DNA from: Branchiostoma floridae
Taxonomy: Eukaryota; Chordata; Leptocardii; Amphioxiformes; Branchiostomatidae
Length of the DNA stretch: 64,000 bases
Assembly (NCBI RefSeq): GCF_000003815.2
Contig: NC_049995.1
Location: 9,282,109 to 9,346,108, forward strand
Direction: 5' to 3'
Numbering within the stretch: the first letter of the stretch is position 1; the number at the start of each line of letters is the position of its first letter. The translations under genes and the position numbers were made by a program. Of the stretch, positions 47,901 to 62,900 are shown piece by piece. The notes beneath the pieces were generated by a model, which saw nothing but the letters and a program-made list of their open reading frames with translations, searched no databases and had not been told where the DNA came from.

Positions 47901-50900
47901 TACCGCTTCTTTGACATCACGTTATGGTGGTAGAACACGTGACTCAGTAAGTTGTAGAAAGTTTGTGCCCCCCCCCCACCCCACCAGTATTGAGAGACCG
48001 TTGCGAGCTATTTTTCAACAAACCGAATATACAGAGAACTGATAAAATATTCGACTATTCTAAACTTTCATTTTTTAATTTGCCTCTAGGATCTAGTAAG
48101 CTATGTTCTAACCGGTGAATTGTTCGAAGCTCTTTCTTTAGGATGCAAAATACATGTTACTAATACACCATTGAATTACTTATACACAATTAAAGTAAGA
48201 TTCGAGTGTGAAAAGCTAGAATAGAACGTGCAGCTACAATTTCTGTTTCTCTGTTTTATCTCTAGTGTGCCGGAGATCCATGCAAAAACGGCGGCCAGTG
48301 TGTTGTGGATGGGAACCACTTCCGCTGTGACTGTCAGCCGGGCTGGGAGGGGCCCAGCTGCTTAGACGGTTAGTTCTTCATCTTATATTTTTCATTTACA
48401 ATTTAATGGAAACAAAAACAGTGCTAATGAGAAGCCCTCTAATCGAAGACAGAAATATTAATATAAAGCATTATTAAGTAAAAACACAATTCAACGAACA
48501 TGAAAATATAAAATGGGTACTGGAATAATAAACGTAAGGAGGAAAAGTTGGTGTACGACCAACCACAAAAGTATGCCTTTACAATCAATAAAAGTGTGAA
48601 CAGTATAGAAAATGTTACAGTTCTCTAAGTGTGAAAATACACATGTTTTGAAGTTAAGAAAATCTATTGCACTCAAACAGAAATGTTCCAACTGCTGAAT
48701 CAGGTATTCGAATTTTCGACCGCGCCGCACTCCGTGTGTGTAATGTACGTTCGAATTACTCGATGGAAGCCTGTGTGATACGGCTTTTTATCACCGGGTC
48801 CAGAACACCTGTATTTCGCGGCCCAGGTATGACATAATAGGGTATACGTGCCAGTACCTTGACTGGTTACGATGATTAGTTACTTATGATAACGTTACCA
48901 TATGTTATGTGTATTTTGCGTTGGTATGAGATGAAAATATAGCAACACGGTTTCAATGCTAATTCAAAAAGAAGAAAAAGAGAAACTTCAGCTTTCGACA
49001 AAGTCATTTCCCATCCAAAAAAAAGTAGTGAAAAGTTCACGATCTCCCCAAAGGCCGGTGTTCTTAAGGAGATTGTAAACAGAACGTTCAGAAGCTACCA
49101 GGATGTTTGACAAATACTACCTCCCTTAACTCTTCTCCACAGAAATAAAGCAACACAACGTGCTGATCACAAGGAAACTTAAGAAGGCTTTGTTTGAAAG
49201 CATTATAGCCACGGTTCCAAACGTTTGCCCAAAAGGTCGCCCTATGCAAAACACACAAAAACACACGTCAAAACATTCAGATTTGTTTGGCTAGAGATTT
49301 GTCCAAACGTCGGGAAGTTTACTCAACCCTGTCAAGTTAAGAGCTGGTCTGTGTAAAGTAACGGAGTCCATTCTAACTGTAGTTTATTGATTCGTTATTT
49401 TACCAGGGTAGAGTTTATATCGAAGCATAACAGCATACTTATCGAGTCTTGGTGAAGTTTTTAAGTGGAGTGAAATAGCTGCACTTGTAGACATTTAGTT
49501 GCAGATGGTTTAGATGTAGATGTATAAGGTAAAGTGGGCGCCCTCAAATTGAGGACGAAGCATTGCGTTTTTTGTTTGCTAGTAGCACAATACGGCTTTA
49601 CAACGGTTCAACAAAGATTCTTTGTGTGTTTTAAGAAAGAGGAAGATAGAAAGATAGGCGACGAAAAATATTGGAGGATTGCATCAAATAATGAGCTGGC
49701 ATGATAGTAAGTAAAACATCCAGAAAAACAAAATTTTGACCTTAAGGGGTTGGGAAAAAAAGTAAATTTTGTTACCAGTTATTCTGTGGTGCCCTAACGG
49801 TCAAATAGTTAAACTAGGGGATAGCTGAGATTAAGCTGTATTTCAAAGTGTGTGTAGAAAAGGATAAGGATAATGCCACAATGTATGTAGCACCAAGTTC
49901 GTTATTAACTCCGCTTAACTCACTTAACGCCACCAATGTCTTCGCCGAAAAGGTCGGTTTACCCTATCATAATGGAATAGTTCGTCATGTAGTCTGTTGT
50001 TCCGGTAACGGTACACATCCATGTACCATGTGCACATTCCAACAGACGCTACATATTCGGCGGAATCTCATAGTTTAGGACAACGTTTACCGTGGAAGTC
50101 TTTTATAATAGAGAATTAATGAGTTTGCTCGTTGCTAAGTCGTGTAAGATCTTTAAAACTATTAGGAAATCTACATCAAGGCTGTTGTTCAGGAAACGGC
50201 CACTCTTATTTACTATAGACGCTTTTCTGCGGAAATCTCTAAGCCTTGGACCACGTCGAACTTGGAAGCCTTTTATAACGGAGCTTGCACGTGGCTAAGC
50301 CCTTCTGGATCTTTATAAGACTATAGTAAATCCATATATTCATCACGATCTAACGGACGCTCTTCGGTGGAAATGTCTTAGTCTAGGCAATAGGACAACG
50401 TTCACAGTGCAAGCCATTTCCAGCATTATATTCATGAACTTACATGTCCCTAAGCCGTGTTAGATCGTTAAAGCTATTTATAGTTTTTTTTCTTAAGGCT
50501 TAATCACGTAAGCAAATGTCTGTGGCTTGTATAAAACGCAGCATGCAATCTTTAAAAAGGCATTGTATATTTAAAAAAAATATATTTTTATTGAGTTTTA
50601 TTTTATTTTTAACTAGTCAACCGTGTGAATTTTAGCCTGGATACCATCCTCTGTATATACCACTTTCTCTCCCTTTCCGCTTGCTTATTACCACCGTTTA
50701 AGGTAACCAAAATAGGAAAGAAAGCGGTAGACTATTGATGATTGCACCCAGGCTTGTGAATGTACAGTTGCACTTGCAAAAATCTAAACCTTGCCATTTC
50801 TTTGACGATTGTTTTTGCTATATTCGATGCTCAGTCCTCAGACTATTGTTCCCACTTGAAACTCCATCTTTTTTTCCAAAGCATCCCACAAAGTGGCTGT

Positions 50901-53900
50901 CTCTCAGAAAGGCCATTGTCCGGTCACTATGTGATGTGTGGGCAATACAGCCAGTTAAAAGGACTCCGATACACACAAAAATAACCCGCTGTATTGATAG
51001 TTGCGATTATGTCGTACAAGATTCAACTCTGCTACTTAAAAGGCTGTCTTAATTAGATCCTTGTGAGTGGATGCTCCTGTCGAAACGTGCTTAAAAGTAT
51101 ATGACAAAACTATATATCAAAATCGTATGACGACCTACGACTAGTGTGATGTTAGTTATTATGCTCTAAATGAAAGGTGTTAGATCAGAACAAAGATGAC
51201 TTGGCACTTTTTGTAACCCTTAAATATGTAGCTTTTGAACTTTGTAACATGCCTGATTGAACCGTAGAATTTCAGGTTGCAATCAATTGACCAGGAACTT
51301 GTGCGGTCGATACAATTCCCTCTTTACATAGTGTAACGTAAACATTGCAACATGTGTTTTTTGTTCCAACAGGATCTATTAATGCCTGCTTTATCACGAA
51401 GATAAAATATTCAAATAGACTCTTTGTATTTTCACATTTCAGCAATGATGCAGTGTCAATACCTACAGCACGAACCCTGAAATATTTGATTACGTAAGAA
51501 AAATAAGGAAAAACGTAGAATCGATGAGTCATTGAATGGATAAACCCTGTTAATTGAGGAATGCAAACTTTGCAAACAGTGGGATCAAACTTGTTGATCT
51601 TAAATAGGATGTAGGACTGACCTTACGGTGGGATCGTGTGGGAAAAGTTTGCACAAAACGTGCTTTTTCGGGATACATCTATCCACGTGTACGCTAGGGT
51701 CATCGAACTCATGACCCCATGTATACATCGAGTGACTAGTTAACAGCGATATAGCCACTTGTACGTTAGGGTCATCGTACTCTGACCACATGCACACATA
51801 CATAGTGTGACTAGTGTACTGTAATACAGCCACGTGTAGTTTAAAGTGACCGTACTCTGGCCCCTTGGGCACAAGAGCACACATGTCCAGGAGTACGTTA
51901 GGGTCATCGTACTCTGACCACATGCACACATACATAGTGTGACTAGTGTACTGTAATATAGCCACGTGTAGTTTAAAGTGACCGTACTCTGGCCCCTTGG
52001 GCACAAGAGCACACATGTCCAGGAGTACGTTAGGGTCATCGTACTCTGACCACATGCACACATACATAGTGTGACTAGTGTACTGTAATATAGCCACGTG
52101 TAGTTTAGGGTGACCTTACTCTGACCCCATGTGCATATGGAGTGTCCATTCACAGCACACATGCCCAGGAGTACGTTAGGGTCATCGTTGCCTGATCAAA
52201 TATACACGTGGGTCGTCTAATTTACTTAACATGGCCACTTGTACCTTAGGGCCATTGTACTCTGGCCCCATATATACATGTTTACGGCACATGTCCACGT
52301 GTACTTTCGAAGCATCTTACTAGTACTGTGGTACATACATACAGCGTGACTAAAATTTAGTGCCTGGCCAATTGTACCTTTGGGCCATCGTACTTTGATT
52401 CTATGCACACACGTTTACACCATATGGACACCGTTGAGGCCATCGTATTCTGACCCAATGGACACATAGAGAGACAAGTTTACGGAACATGATCGCATTG
52501 TACTCTACCACGCACATGTCCAAATGGAGTGACAAGTTTACAGTACATGATCAAGTGTCCGTTAGGGCCATCGTACTCTTGATCCCATACACGTGGAGTG
52601 TCTAGTTTACTGTAATATGTCAATCTCAACCGTAGATCTGAAATAGCCTATCCCAGTTTTTAATAGCCGTTTATGGTATATATTTCATCAGTTGTCTATT
52701 TTTGTAAAATTTATCACTGATTAATTGTTTTAACATTTCCAGTGGCTCCCTATGAAGATCTCTGCCTGGGTACCACTGCTTGTGCCAGATCAGGTAAAAG
52801 ACGTATTTTACGTTCGAGACCGTATTTGTTACGCAGCAGCGACACCTAGCTGCAGCGAGAAGAAGTGCCAGTTATTATTGCCATAAGGAAGGTGACAGAC
52901 GGTCACTGAAACGTCGGCTATTGCAAATATGTGGTTGTGAAATGACCTTTGCGTCAACTTTGTCGATCAAAATTTCAAAGTTTCAAACGTTTGTTTTGAC
53001 TCTAATTGGTACGTGCATACCAACATTAAAAGGCGAATCTGCCAGGTTTAAATAGAAGTTGTTATTGATACAGAGTCTTATTGGCCTGGGTACTATCCTG
53101 GGTAGTTACTGCTGGTTTCATTCCCTACATGGTTAGCATTCTACTGCAGGAGATAACGCTAGAATTCACTTTTATCCACGGGGTAACATATATCCGTTGT
53201 TTTTAAAACACGGGTATTTAACAGGGTTTCGAAGAAAATTGATAGTAAGGGTATTTAGGGATATCAAGTGGACGGTACTTTCCAATTGCATTAGTTTCTG
53301 CCCGTCCGCTTGATATCACTCAATGCCCTGTTTCAAAGACGACGGATATAGGTACCCCACGGATAAAGGTGAAGTAACGTTGCATAAAACTGAATGTGAA
53401 ATGTTTCAAATAGCCGGAGCATCATGCCGTACCTGGGGAGACCCGCATTACATCTCGTTTGACGGGACGAGAACAGACTTCATGGGGACCTGTACCTACA
53501 CACTGGCGGAGAGGACGGAGGAACCAGCCTTCAGGGTGGCGGCTAAGAACGAACACAGGTGGGTAGGACTAGCGAGAATAGCCGATTAGACTTATACAGC
53601 TTCTGAAAAAAAAATCACGCTTCTTGCCAACTTTTCAATGTTGAGCCTCAGCTTAAATGGGCATTCCACTACACACGGACGTGTTATTTTCAGATAGATA
53701 TTAATTTTAGGAAGTAATAAATGCATACTACTTCACATTATACGATCAAGTACCCAGATGCTCCACGTGCCTCAAAAGCATTCAGTCTTCTACTAAACTC
53801 CCCAAGTACCCTCTAATTGAATTAACCCTATGGCTGAATACAATGCAAAACTTTTAGGTACGGTTACAAAACTAATTTCAGGTTCGCTAAGAAATCTCGT

Positions 53901-56900
53901 CTTGTTCTTGTATTCTTTGATATCTTATGAGCAATTTGCCTTCTCGGTGTGCTTAGCGAACCTCATTTATTCCGAAAATATGCACGATAAAAAATGTCTA
54001 TGCGTATAGGGAATGCATGGGAAGGGTCTGCATGGGTTTAGTGAGTGTCATATTTTTTTTACAAAACACACATCGCGCAATTCATCCCAAGGTGAATTCC
54101 ACGAAATTCAGCTGATTAGTATTCATTGACACATTATCTGTTGTAAAACAAGACTCCGTTCTGGAGTGGAATGCCCCTTTAATGGCACCTGCAAGTATAA
54201 GTCAGGCCTATTGATTTATTATGTATGTGTTATAACATGGACCGATCGGTATCAGACTGAGAACTGTTTGCTATCACGGTGTTGGAGCATGCGGCTTCCA
54301 TGCAGTGGTAGAAAACCCTGCGCTTCTATTGGACTGTCATTGTGACGAAGAATCCCGAGCTCCTAATAGGGGTTGTGGGAATTCTTCTCTAGAATTAGAG
54401 GTGTTTGACCACACGCTCTTGGGAATCGAGAGCAGGCTCAATCAGCCATAGGCAGAGAGAGGATGTATAAGACACTGTAAGCTAACTTGCATTGCTCTGT
54501 ATAAAAAATGCTATCTACATGTACATAACCATTTTTTTTTACCAAACAGGAACGGGCGGACCCACGTGTCGTATGTGGGCAGAGTAACAGTGGAGGTGTA
54601 TGGACAGAAGATCACCGTGTCCAGAAACAACAGGGTTGCGGTACGACGAGCGTCCTTCTTCCTTTCCATTCTTAAAATATTTGTTTGATATCTTTTGACT
54701 TTTTGATAACCTAGTTCTTCCTAGATGTTATGCAGTGGGTGGCGTGATAGATGGCCGAATAGAGTAATTATACAAACGACTCTCAAAATGACACTTCTAC
54801 TTAGCAGTTATGATCAACACTCATGGCAAACAGTACGTACGGACGTTTAACACATGCGGTGATGCCAGTAGACTAGCGACCTGTTGCAGTTTTATCTATG
54901 CTTGCATAGCTGTACATGTGTGTCCCAGTGTCTGACCAAGAAAACGGAGATGGCCCACTATAGGTTGTGAGAAGAAAATAAACTTTTCAGAATTTGTTAA
55001 TAGCCAGCGGTTTCTAAAAGTAATGGTTAATTGACCATCTTGTACACGTAGATCAACGACGTCCCTGTTGCCCTCCCGGCATGCCTCGGCAGCAAGGCAG
55101 GAGTGCGCATGAGCGGAAGAGACGTCATCATCTACACCGACTTCTGCCTCCGGGTCACGTACGACGGCAACCACGAGGTCAACCTGGAAGTGCCAAACCA
55201 CCTAATTGGCCAGTCTCGAGGCATGTGTGGCAACTTCAATGGAGACCGCACGGATGATCGACAGCTCCCTGACGGGAGTCTCGCAACCAGCCAGGCGACG
55301 TTTGGTGACAGTTGGAAAGCGGCTGACATCATTGATGCAAGGTATGATAATGTTTACCTTCACGGGAGGGAAACATATTGTTTTTGCTCTTTGCTGTTTT
55401 TTCTTCCTCATCTTCCTGTAGCGTCTTCAGTTCCAAACAAATAAGGTCAATGAATTAGACTAGGCGGTTTAAGAAGCTGAATGATGTTCCATTGCATTAT
55501 GTATAGCAAGTGGCAGGACAGATTTAGAGGGGCTGGTCACCCCGCTTATCAATTCATAGTTTTCGGTTGAAATGCTCAACAGATCTTGCTCCGTGTCACT
55601 GACGAAATGTAGCCAACGGAACGTCTGATCATTTACAAAATCTGTCCAGATGCTTATATAAGTGAATGCTAACCTATCTTGCGTATAATATCAACATTGT
55701 TTCTGTAGCTGCCCAGCTGAGGACACTCCGGAAATCACCTTTGACCTGTCCCAAGCCGACGCCGCCCTCGTACAGACCATAGAAAGCACCAGCCAGTGTG
55801 GGATGATACTCGATCCCAACGGACCGTTCGGGGACTGCCACGAGGTCGTTGACCCCAAGGACTACTACGACGCATGCGTGTTCGACATGGCCTCCCACGA
55901 AGGGACGGTTCCCGAGCTGCTTTGCGAGAGCATCCAAGCGTACTCCGACGTATGCGTGGATGAGGGTGTGCCTCAGCCGAGCTGGAGGACCGATTCATTC
56001 TGTCGTAAGCAAAAAATTGGTTATCTAATGTGAAAACAACATAGAAATATGATTTATTTTCTAAGTTTGCTTAAAATTCGTTTGGTAGAGTCAAAGTCCC
56101 GTTAAAGAATCCACCAAAGTTGAATTTCAACGTTTTTTGATCGAATTCACAACAAAATATTTTAGTTTAGGGCCGCATTTGCAATTCCGCAGCAGCGACA
56201 CCTAGCTGCAGTGCGAAGTAGAACAAGCTATCAACCCTCTGGGGAAGGTGCCGAAAACCAAACGTCGGCTAGTTCAACCCTATTCATAATCCTAACCACA
56301 ACCAAATGTATGAAAATAATGCACATGTAGCTACATGTATACTACGTGCATATTTGTTTCTCACATCTCTATACATTTCTCACGTGGCGGCCATGATAGA
56401 TCGAAAACAAGGTCAATGAGGCAAATAGACAAACCTTATTTCTAAAATCAGCTCCCATTTAGTTTTCCCCCAAAACATACATATTTTCACAATATATATA
56501 AGATCAAGTGATAAATATTATAACTGGTGTTATACACAGAAAGATATAGCAATTTAGAGTAGCGTAGACTGATGATATGCAAAATAAAAGCATAATAACG
56601 GTAATATTTGATGGACAATTTTTTGTTTGCCACATTGGCTTCGTTTTCGATCCATCATGGCCGCCTTGTGAGAAAAGGTGTTCTTCTGATTCGGAGATTC
56701 TTTCTTTGTCTTTAGCCATGCGGTGCCCACCGATGTCCGAGTACGCCCACTGCGTCAGCCCGTGCCCGGCCACCTGTGCGGACCTGGCGGCCGAGAAGTG
56801 CAACCCTACCGAGCGGTGTATGGAAGGCTGCCGGTGTCTGGACGGGTTCGTCCTGAGTGGGGAGGTCTGCGTCCCTGCCGACCAGTGCGGGTGTTGGAAG

Positions 56901-59900
56901 GAAGGGAGGTACCACAGGGTAAGTATTGGCATCCATCTGTCTCGGTAGACAATTGTAGAGAGGCAGTCACTCGCCGTCATGTTTGCCTGGCCTGCACGTG
57001 CCTTTTTAAGGTGAAAAGAGGGGTGGTGCGATCCTTTCTCCACCCTCTCTATGAATTGATATGTAATCTACATATAACGTGACTGACCTCATTTGCATTT
57101 ATTTTATTTCATTTTCAAACGGATTACCATACTGCTGATGCCTATTTGTTCACCGTAGCTGAACGATGAACTACTTCACATTTTCGTGTGTCAAAGGAAC
57201 TTTTATTTTACTTTCAACCAGTAGTTGAAGTGAAAGGGGCAAAACTTACCGCTAGAGATCGCCTACCCATACTATAGAACAAGCTCTAGCCACGTTTTTG
57301 TGCATGACCCCTAATGAATCCATAAACTTCAAAATGGCCCCCGTTTCTGGAATAGGGTCTATTCATGGGTATGGCTTTGAATTTGTTTATCGTAGCTGAA
57401 CGACGATTGGTCCGAGGGTGACCAGCTCTGCACGTGCGGCCCTAGCGGGGACATCAGGTGTGTGCAGGCCGCCTGCCCACCCGGGTCCACGTGGAGAATG
57501 GAGGAGGGCGTCATGGGATGTCAGCCCGGTAAGGAGGAAGTGGCATGTGTTTTCGGTGTACACAATACTAATACATAATATGCTACTGTCCCATTTTGAA
57601 AAATGGGATAGTTAACGGGCCATTTTTCCGCACTTTAGAGAGCTTGACTCCTAACTGACCCAATAGGACAGCACGGGGCTACCGGGCTATTTTGGGGCAA
57701 GGCCGGGCCCTAGGATTTTTTCAATGGGGTTAAAATCAAACCGAGACCTATTTATTAGATTAAAAACACCGAGGAGTTCCCCCGGTTCCCGGTGGTTTAC
57801 CGGAAGAAATGTCTGGATCCAGAGCCCAGCCGTTGCTACATCCCTGCATCCTCCTACGCATGGACATCCAACAGTCAAACTGCCTGTCTGGATGTTCCCT
57901 GCTCTTTCAACCGTCACCCTTAGTTCCTTACCACCCTGCTTATAAATATTAATGAGTATACCCTTATACATGCAATACAGCTTTTGAAAACGGGAAGCCT
58001 ATCCTCTCATTGGCTGACAGCTGGTTTGGGTGGGGGGGGGGGGACGTCCACAGAAACTAAGAGTGACGGTTGAAAGTGCAGTTGGATGTCCCTGCGTAGG
58101 AGGATGCATCTCTGACGACGACAGACAACAGTACAAAGGGGACGGTAGAATAACTTGGAGACTTATTCGGCAAACGTGTGCACCAAAATAGGATAGCAAG
58201 CAGTTATCAGCTGGATTCTGACTGATTTGCCATGACCTTTTTCTCGCTATTTCAGATGCACCACTAATGGCCGATGATCCAGGAGCGAGCCAAGGAGTGA
58301 CGGAAACCAACGAATGCCTGGGAACACTTTTCTGTCCCACAGGTGAAGTTCAAAACTCCGATTTGACCAGATTGTAGTGTTTGGAAGTCTTAAAAACAAA
58401 ATAATATCACCCTTTGTAATGCATTATGCTATTCTGACTGATAGCTTTAGTAGTATAAATCATTAATTTTGTTGACTAATCTGCGCCACATTGATTTGAT
58501 AGAAAGGCTTAACAAATGACTTGTTCTCGGCCAAGAAAATGGTACACAAAACTATTTGTACTCAATTATTTCACGTCTTTTTCTTTGGTACGGAATTATG
58601 AAAAATGATATATAGATATTGGCATATTTTGTGGTTACTTTGTCCGATTTACTATATGCTCGAAAATGTCATTGGGAATCGTGAAAGATTGACTTTACCT
58701 AAAATTGGTATCATATGAAACATATGTGCTATATTATGATGAACAGAATCCAGTAACTGCACGGCGTTAATTGGGTGATCCACACTACATCACGTTTGAT
58801 GGGAGGTGCAGGAAGAAGAGTTTAGAGTTGGTAGAATTTCACGAAACAAATGATACGTCTATTTATTTCAACAGAATCCAGTAACTGCACGGGGTGGGGA
58901 GACCCACATTACATCACGTTTGACGGGAGGCGCCACGACTTCCAGGGCAAGTGCAAGTACGTCCTGGTGCAACACCGCGACTTCCGCGTGGCGGCGCGCA
59001 ACGCGCAGCACAACAGCAACGCCAGGGTGTCGTTCATAGACGTGGTAGAGCTGAACCTTTACGGGCATAAAGTGGAGATTCTGCAGGGCCTTCTTGTCAT
59101 GGTAAATATACATTTTGGTACTAATCTCTGTGTTCTTTCGAGGGGGGGTCTAAAACAATATCTAGAGGGCTAAAGAGCGCCACATTAGTGGGTAGTTGCA
59201 TCATCTTTAGCCTTTTGGATTCTGTCTTGGACACGATAAATCAGCTTGGAGATTAGCATTTTGGTGCCTTTCCGTGGGCATGTATTTCCGCTTTGCTTTG
59301 CCAGCTCATGATGTTTCAGACTTTATAGGAAGAAAATATGCTGTTTAAATCCTTTTTTATAACCCAAAACCTTATGTCGGTCAGAACCAGGCATTTTTTC
59401 TTATGCTATGCACAGGCACGTACCACCACAGAGTGAAAGAAATTGAAGGGCAACAGGTCAAATTTCCTGGATTGGCAGAAAGTAGAGTTTGGAGTTACTA
59501 TTCTTTATATATTACCTAATGTATTTTGTATTTCTCTCCCAGGGTCAGCCCTTTTAATAGTCATGGTTAGTTGGGCAACCATGGCTGTCTGTATTGTCAG
59601 CCAAACGAAAAAATAAATGTTAATCAATATATTATTTGCATAATTAATGAACTATAATTAAACTTAGACATAGTAGAAACTCTCAATATTTTAGGTAGGA
59701 GGTATGAGCTTAACGAACTCTCGTTTCTGTACATGTACCGTTCATTAGGTTGACGGCGTTCTCCGGACGTTGCCGATCTGTATCGAAGGGAGGGTGTCCA
59801 TCCAGCTGAGTGGCAAGTACGTGGTCATCACCACTGACATGTGCTTCACAATGGCTTTTGATGGAGACAACCGTCTGGAGATCAACCTGCCGGACATCTA

Positions 59901-62900
59901 TGGGGGCGAGGTATTGTCTTTCTTCATGGGTCTTTCGTGTGGCATAACTGGTAGAGTGTTGGGCTCGAAACCTAGAAGTCCCGAGTTCGATCCCGCCGTG
60001 CCCCTGACGTTGTATTCATGGAAAAGGCACTTCCTCTTTTGGCCCACCTGTGAAAATGGGGACCTGATTTCGGCCGGGGAGGTAAAATACAACCTTTACC
60101 TTCTGTCTACTCTGTGTAGGTGGTACTGTTAATATCATAGTAATTCTAAACTTTAGTGCAGTGCCACATAGTCCTCGTCTATCCGACAGCAAATTTACAA
60201 AATTGCATCTTTTAGAAGGCATCTTTTAGACTCTGTTGATTTTAGATACATGTTTATCATTTGATCATGAATTGTTAAAGTTGAAACATGTTGTCTCTTT
60301 GAAATAGTTACTAGTACTAAGTCACATTTGTCGCCACTCTGAAATCTCCTCTTCCAACAGCACGATCTTCTGTTTTCAAGTTCTATTTCTGTAGCCACTT
60401 GAATAGACTGAAATTTTAGCGTGCAAGGTAAAATGTTAAAATAATGTAAATAGTTTTAATATATATTTCAATCGAAGGTCCTAATATGTTTTAATCCTAA
60501 AAGGTTGACGGGATGTGCGGTGACTACAACGGAGACGGGGGCGACGACAACAAAATGCCGGACGGAAGTGCCGCACGGAATTCTCTGGAATTCGGAAACA
60601 GCTGGGTCTCTCCTGACGACATGAGGTAAAGACTTGTACATATCTAACTTCACATTAAAAAAAATGATTTTGTAAAAGCTGTCCGTGTTAGAATTATGCC
60701 TTTAGCAGTGGTGTCGTTCCGTTAAATCACGATTGTAGAAACTTGTACTTGTCGGCCACGGTAGTGACAAACCGGAATCCTTTTCAGGCTTCCCAGGGCT
60801 AGGGCCCGACCTTGGTGCTGATTTTCAGTTTCCGGAGCTCCGGAGGTTTAATTTGAGGTCTCCAAACCCTTGCTATAGTAGTATTGTGTAAGCGTGCAAT
60901 GATCTCTTCCCCTAGCTGCCCAGCCATCACACCAGAAGAGACGTTTGACCTGGCCCAGGCTGACCCAGCTCTAGTCCAGCAGTACGAAGACGTCCAGTTT
61001 TGTGGACAGCTGACGGATTTGACTGGCGTCTTCCAGGTTAGTTTATTTGCGACGCCTCAAGGGCGGAGGCATATCTTTTTATTGTACTACGATCGTTCTG
61101 AAAATATTTCAAAATTTACACGAATGTATTTGATGTAAACCAGGATAGATCAACGAGCTAACAAAACATGTTTTTAGGATTGCATTAAGGCCGTTGACCC
61201 AGAAGAATATTTCGGCGCATGCGTGTACGACCTCGCCGCGCACAGTGGAGACCAGACGAGCCTGTGTCAGAACCTGCAGGCCTACGCTGACGCATGCGCA
61301 TCGGCGGGACTCGAGCCGCCAAAGTGGCGAAGACCCGACCTCTGCCGTGAGTAATAATTGTTATGTATTATAATTGTTCACAAACTTTATCTAGATCATT
61401 ATCGTTGTTAAATGGGATCTTACTGTTTTTGCGAGCTGTGTTTGTTGCTTACTTCCACATGCCATACGCGCTAGGGCCAATGACAGGAAATAAGGTCAAA
61501 GGTTCCAGAAAGGTTATCAAAGATTATCTCATTTCCTTTCGTACTAAGTAAGCTGACCTGATGCCAAACAAGTGAAAAAAGACATTTCAAAAATCCAACT
61601 GCGCATGCACAGATCAAAGGTGAATACGTCATGTATATGCCTGCGAACTGACCGGCGGAGGCCATATATGCATGTATGAAGTATGGTTGAGACAAGGAAT
61701 GTTTACAAGACAGGGAGTTCAACTTTGACCTTACGCATGTGCTCCAAGAATCGTGAACTGTCTTATAATCTAGAAGTGACTGGTAAAAGTCCCACACCAA
61801 TCAGATCTCTTCTGCATTTCCCAGCGATGACGTGTCCACCCAACAGCCAGTACTCTTCCTGCATGTCACCATGCCCACGCACATGCGTAGAACCCAACGC
61901 TCCTGACACCTGCAGGGGCGCATGCGTAGAAGGGTGCAAGTGCGATCTCGGCTACCTGCTGAGCGGAGACCGCTGCGTTCCCATGAGCGACTGCGGCTGT
62001 GTCCGGGAAGGCAGTTACTATAAGGTACTAGTATACGTAAACGATACGTATATACGTTTTTTATGATGTTTGTATTCTTTTTCAATACATGATACAAGAA
62101 CTGTTGTTAAATGCTTTTATATATGGATGGAAATGTTGATATTTCTATATATCAGGGTATAGAAATCTACCTGTGGAAATTCCAATTTATTAGTCTTGGG
62201 CTAACGTCACATTACCAAACGTTTGTGGAAACGAAAAATAGAATATACAGTTACGTAAAATATACACAAATAATGCCCACGACTATTCTCTCTACGTCTT
62301 GTGTAGGTTGGTATCTTTTATATCATACTTTTCGTTCACGGAAGCTACCCGGCCAGGCCCCGGTTTGGAAATGTGATGTAGAACTTACCAGGATACTATG
62401 AATTTGTTAGGATAGTCCCCATTTACAAATCCTGAATTTCAAGTTATTCTATTGATCTAAAGTGACATAAATCGAAGCTAAAGATGGATCCTTCCCGATA
62501 CTTAATGAATTATTGTAATTAAAGCTTTATGAGCATTTTGTTCGATGAGACTAGGAGTGTGCGTTGTCATGTTTGGCCGGGAATTTTAACTGTGACGTAT
62601 GATAATTTCAGCTGGATGAAAAGTTCGTGTTGGGTGACGAGGAGTGCACCTGTCTGGCCGGGGATGAAGTGATGTGTGCCAAGATCGCGTGTCCAGAGGG
62701 ACAGACATGGCAACTGAAGAACGGCCACTGGTCCTGTCAGCCAGGTGCGTTCCGTCTATGTTAAGGTGAACTCTCACTGCACTTGGGGCACCGGTGCGGC
62801 ACTGTGGGGTTCGAAAGATTACTCAACGAATTTCAGAGATGAAGAAAAAATTATTGCGTTCTGTGTATTTTGTCATCTTCTAAGTCATACTTTTACGTAT

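Noticed and set aside
51600..52162. Repetitive minus-strand frames of 140-165 codons
   Set aside because: They follow the minisatellite period and are open in two frames at once, as expected for a repeat and not for a gene.
59940..60000. A tRNA gene
   Set aside because: A- and B-box-like blocks are present, but no proper acceptor stem or anticodon arm can be built, and the downstream blocks match the SINE copies.
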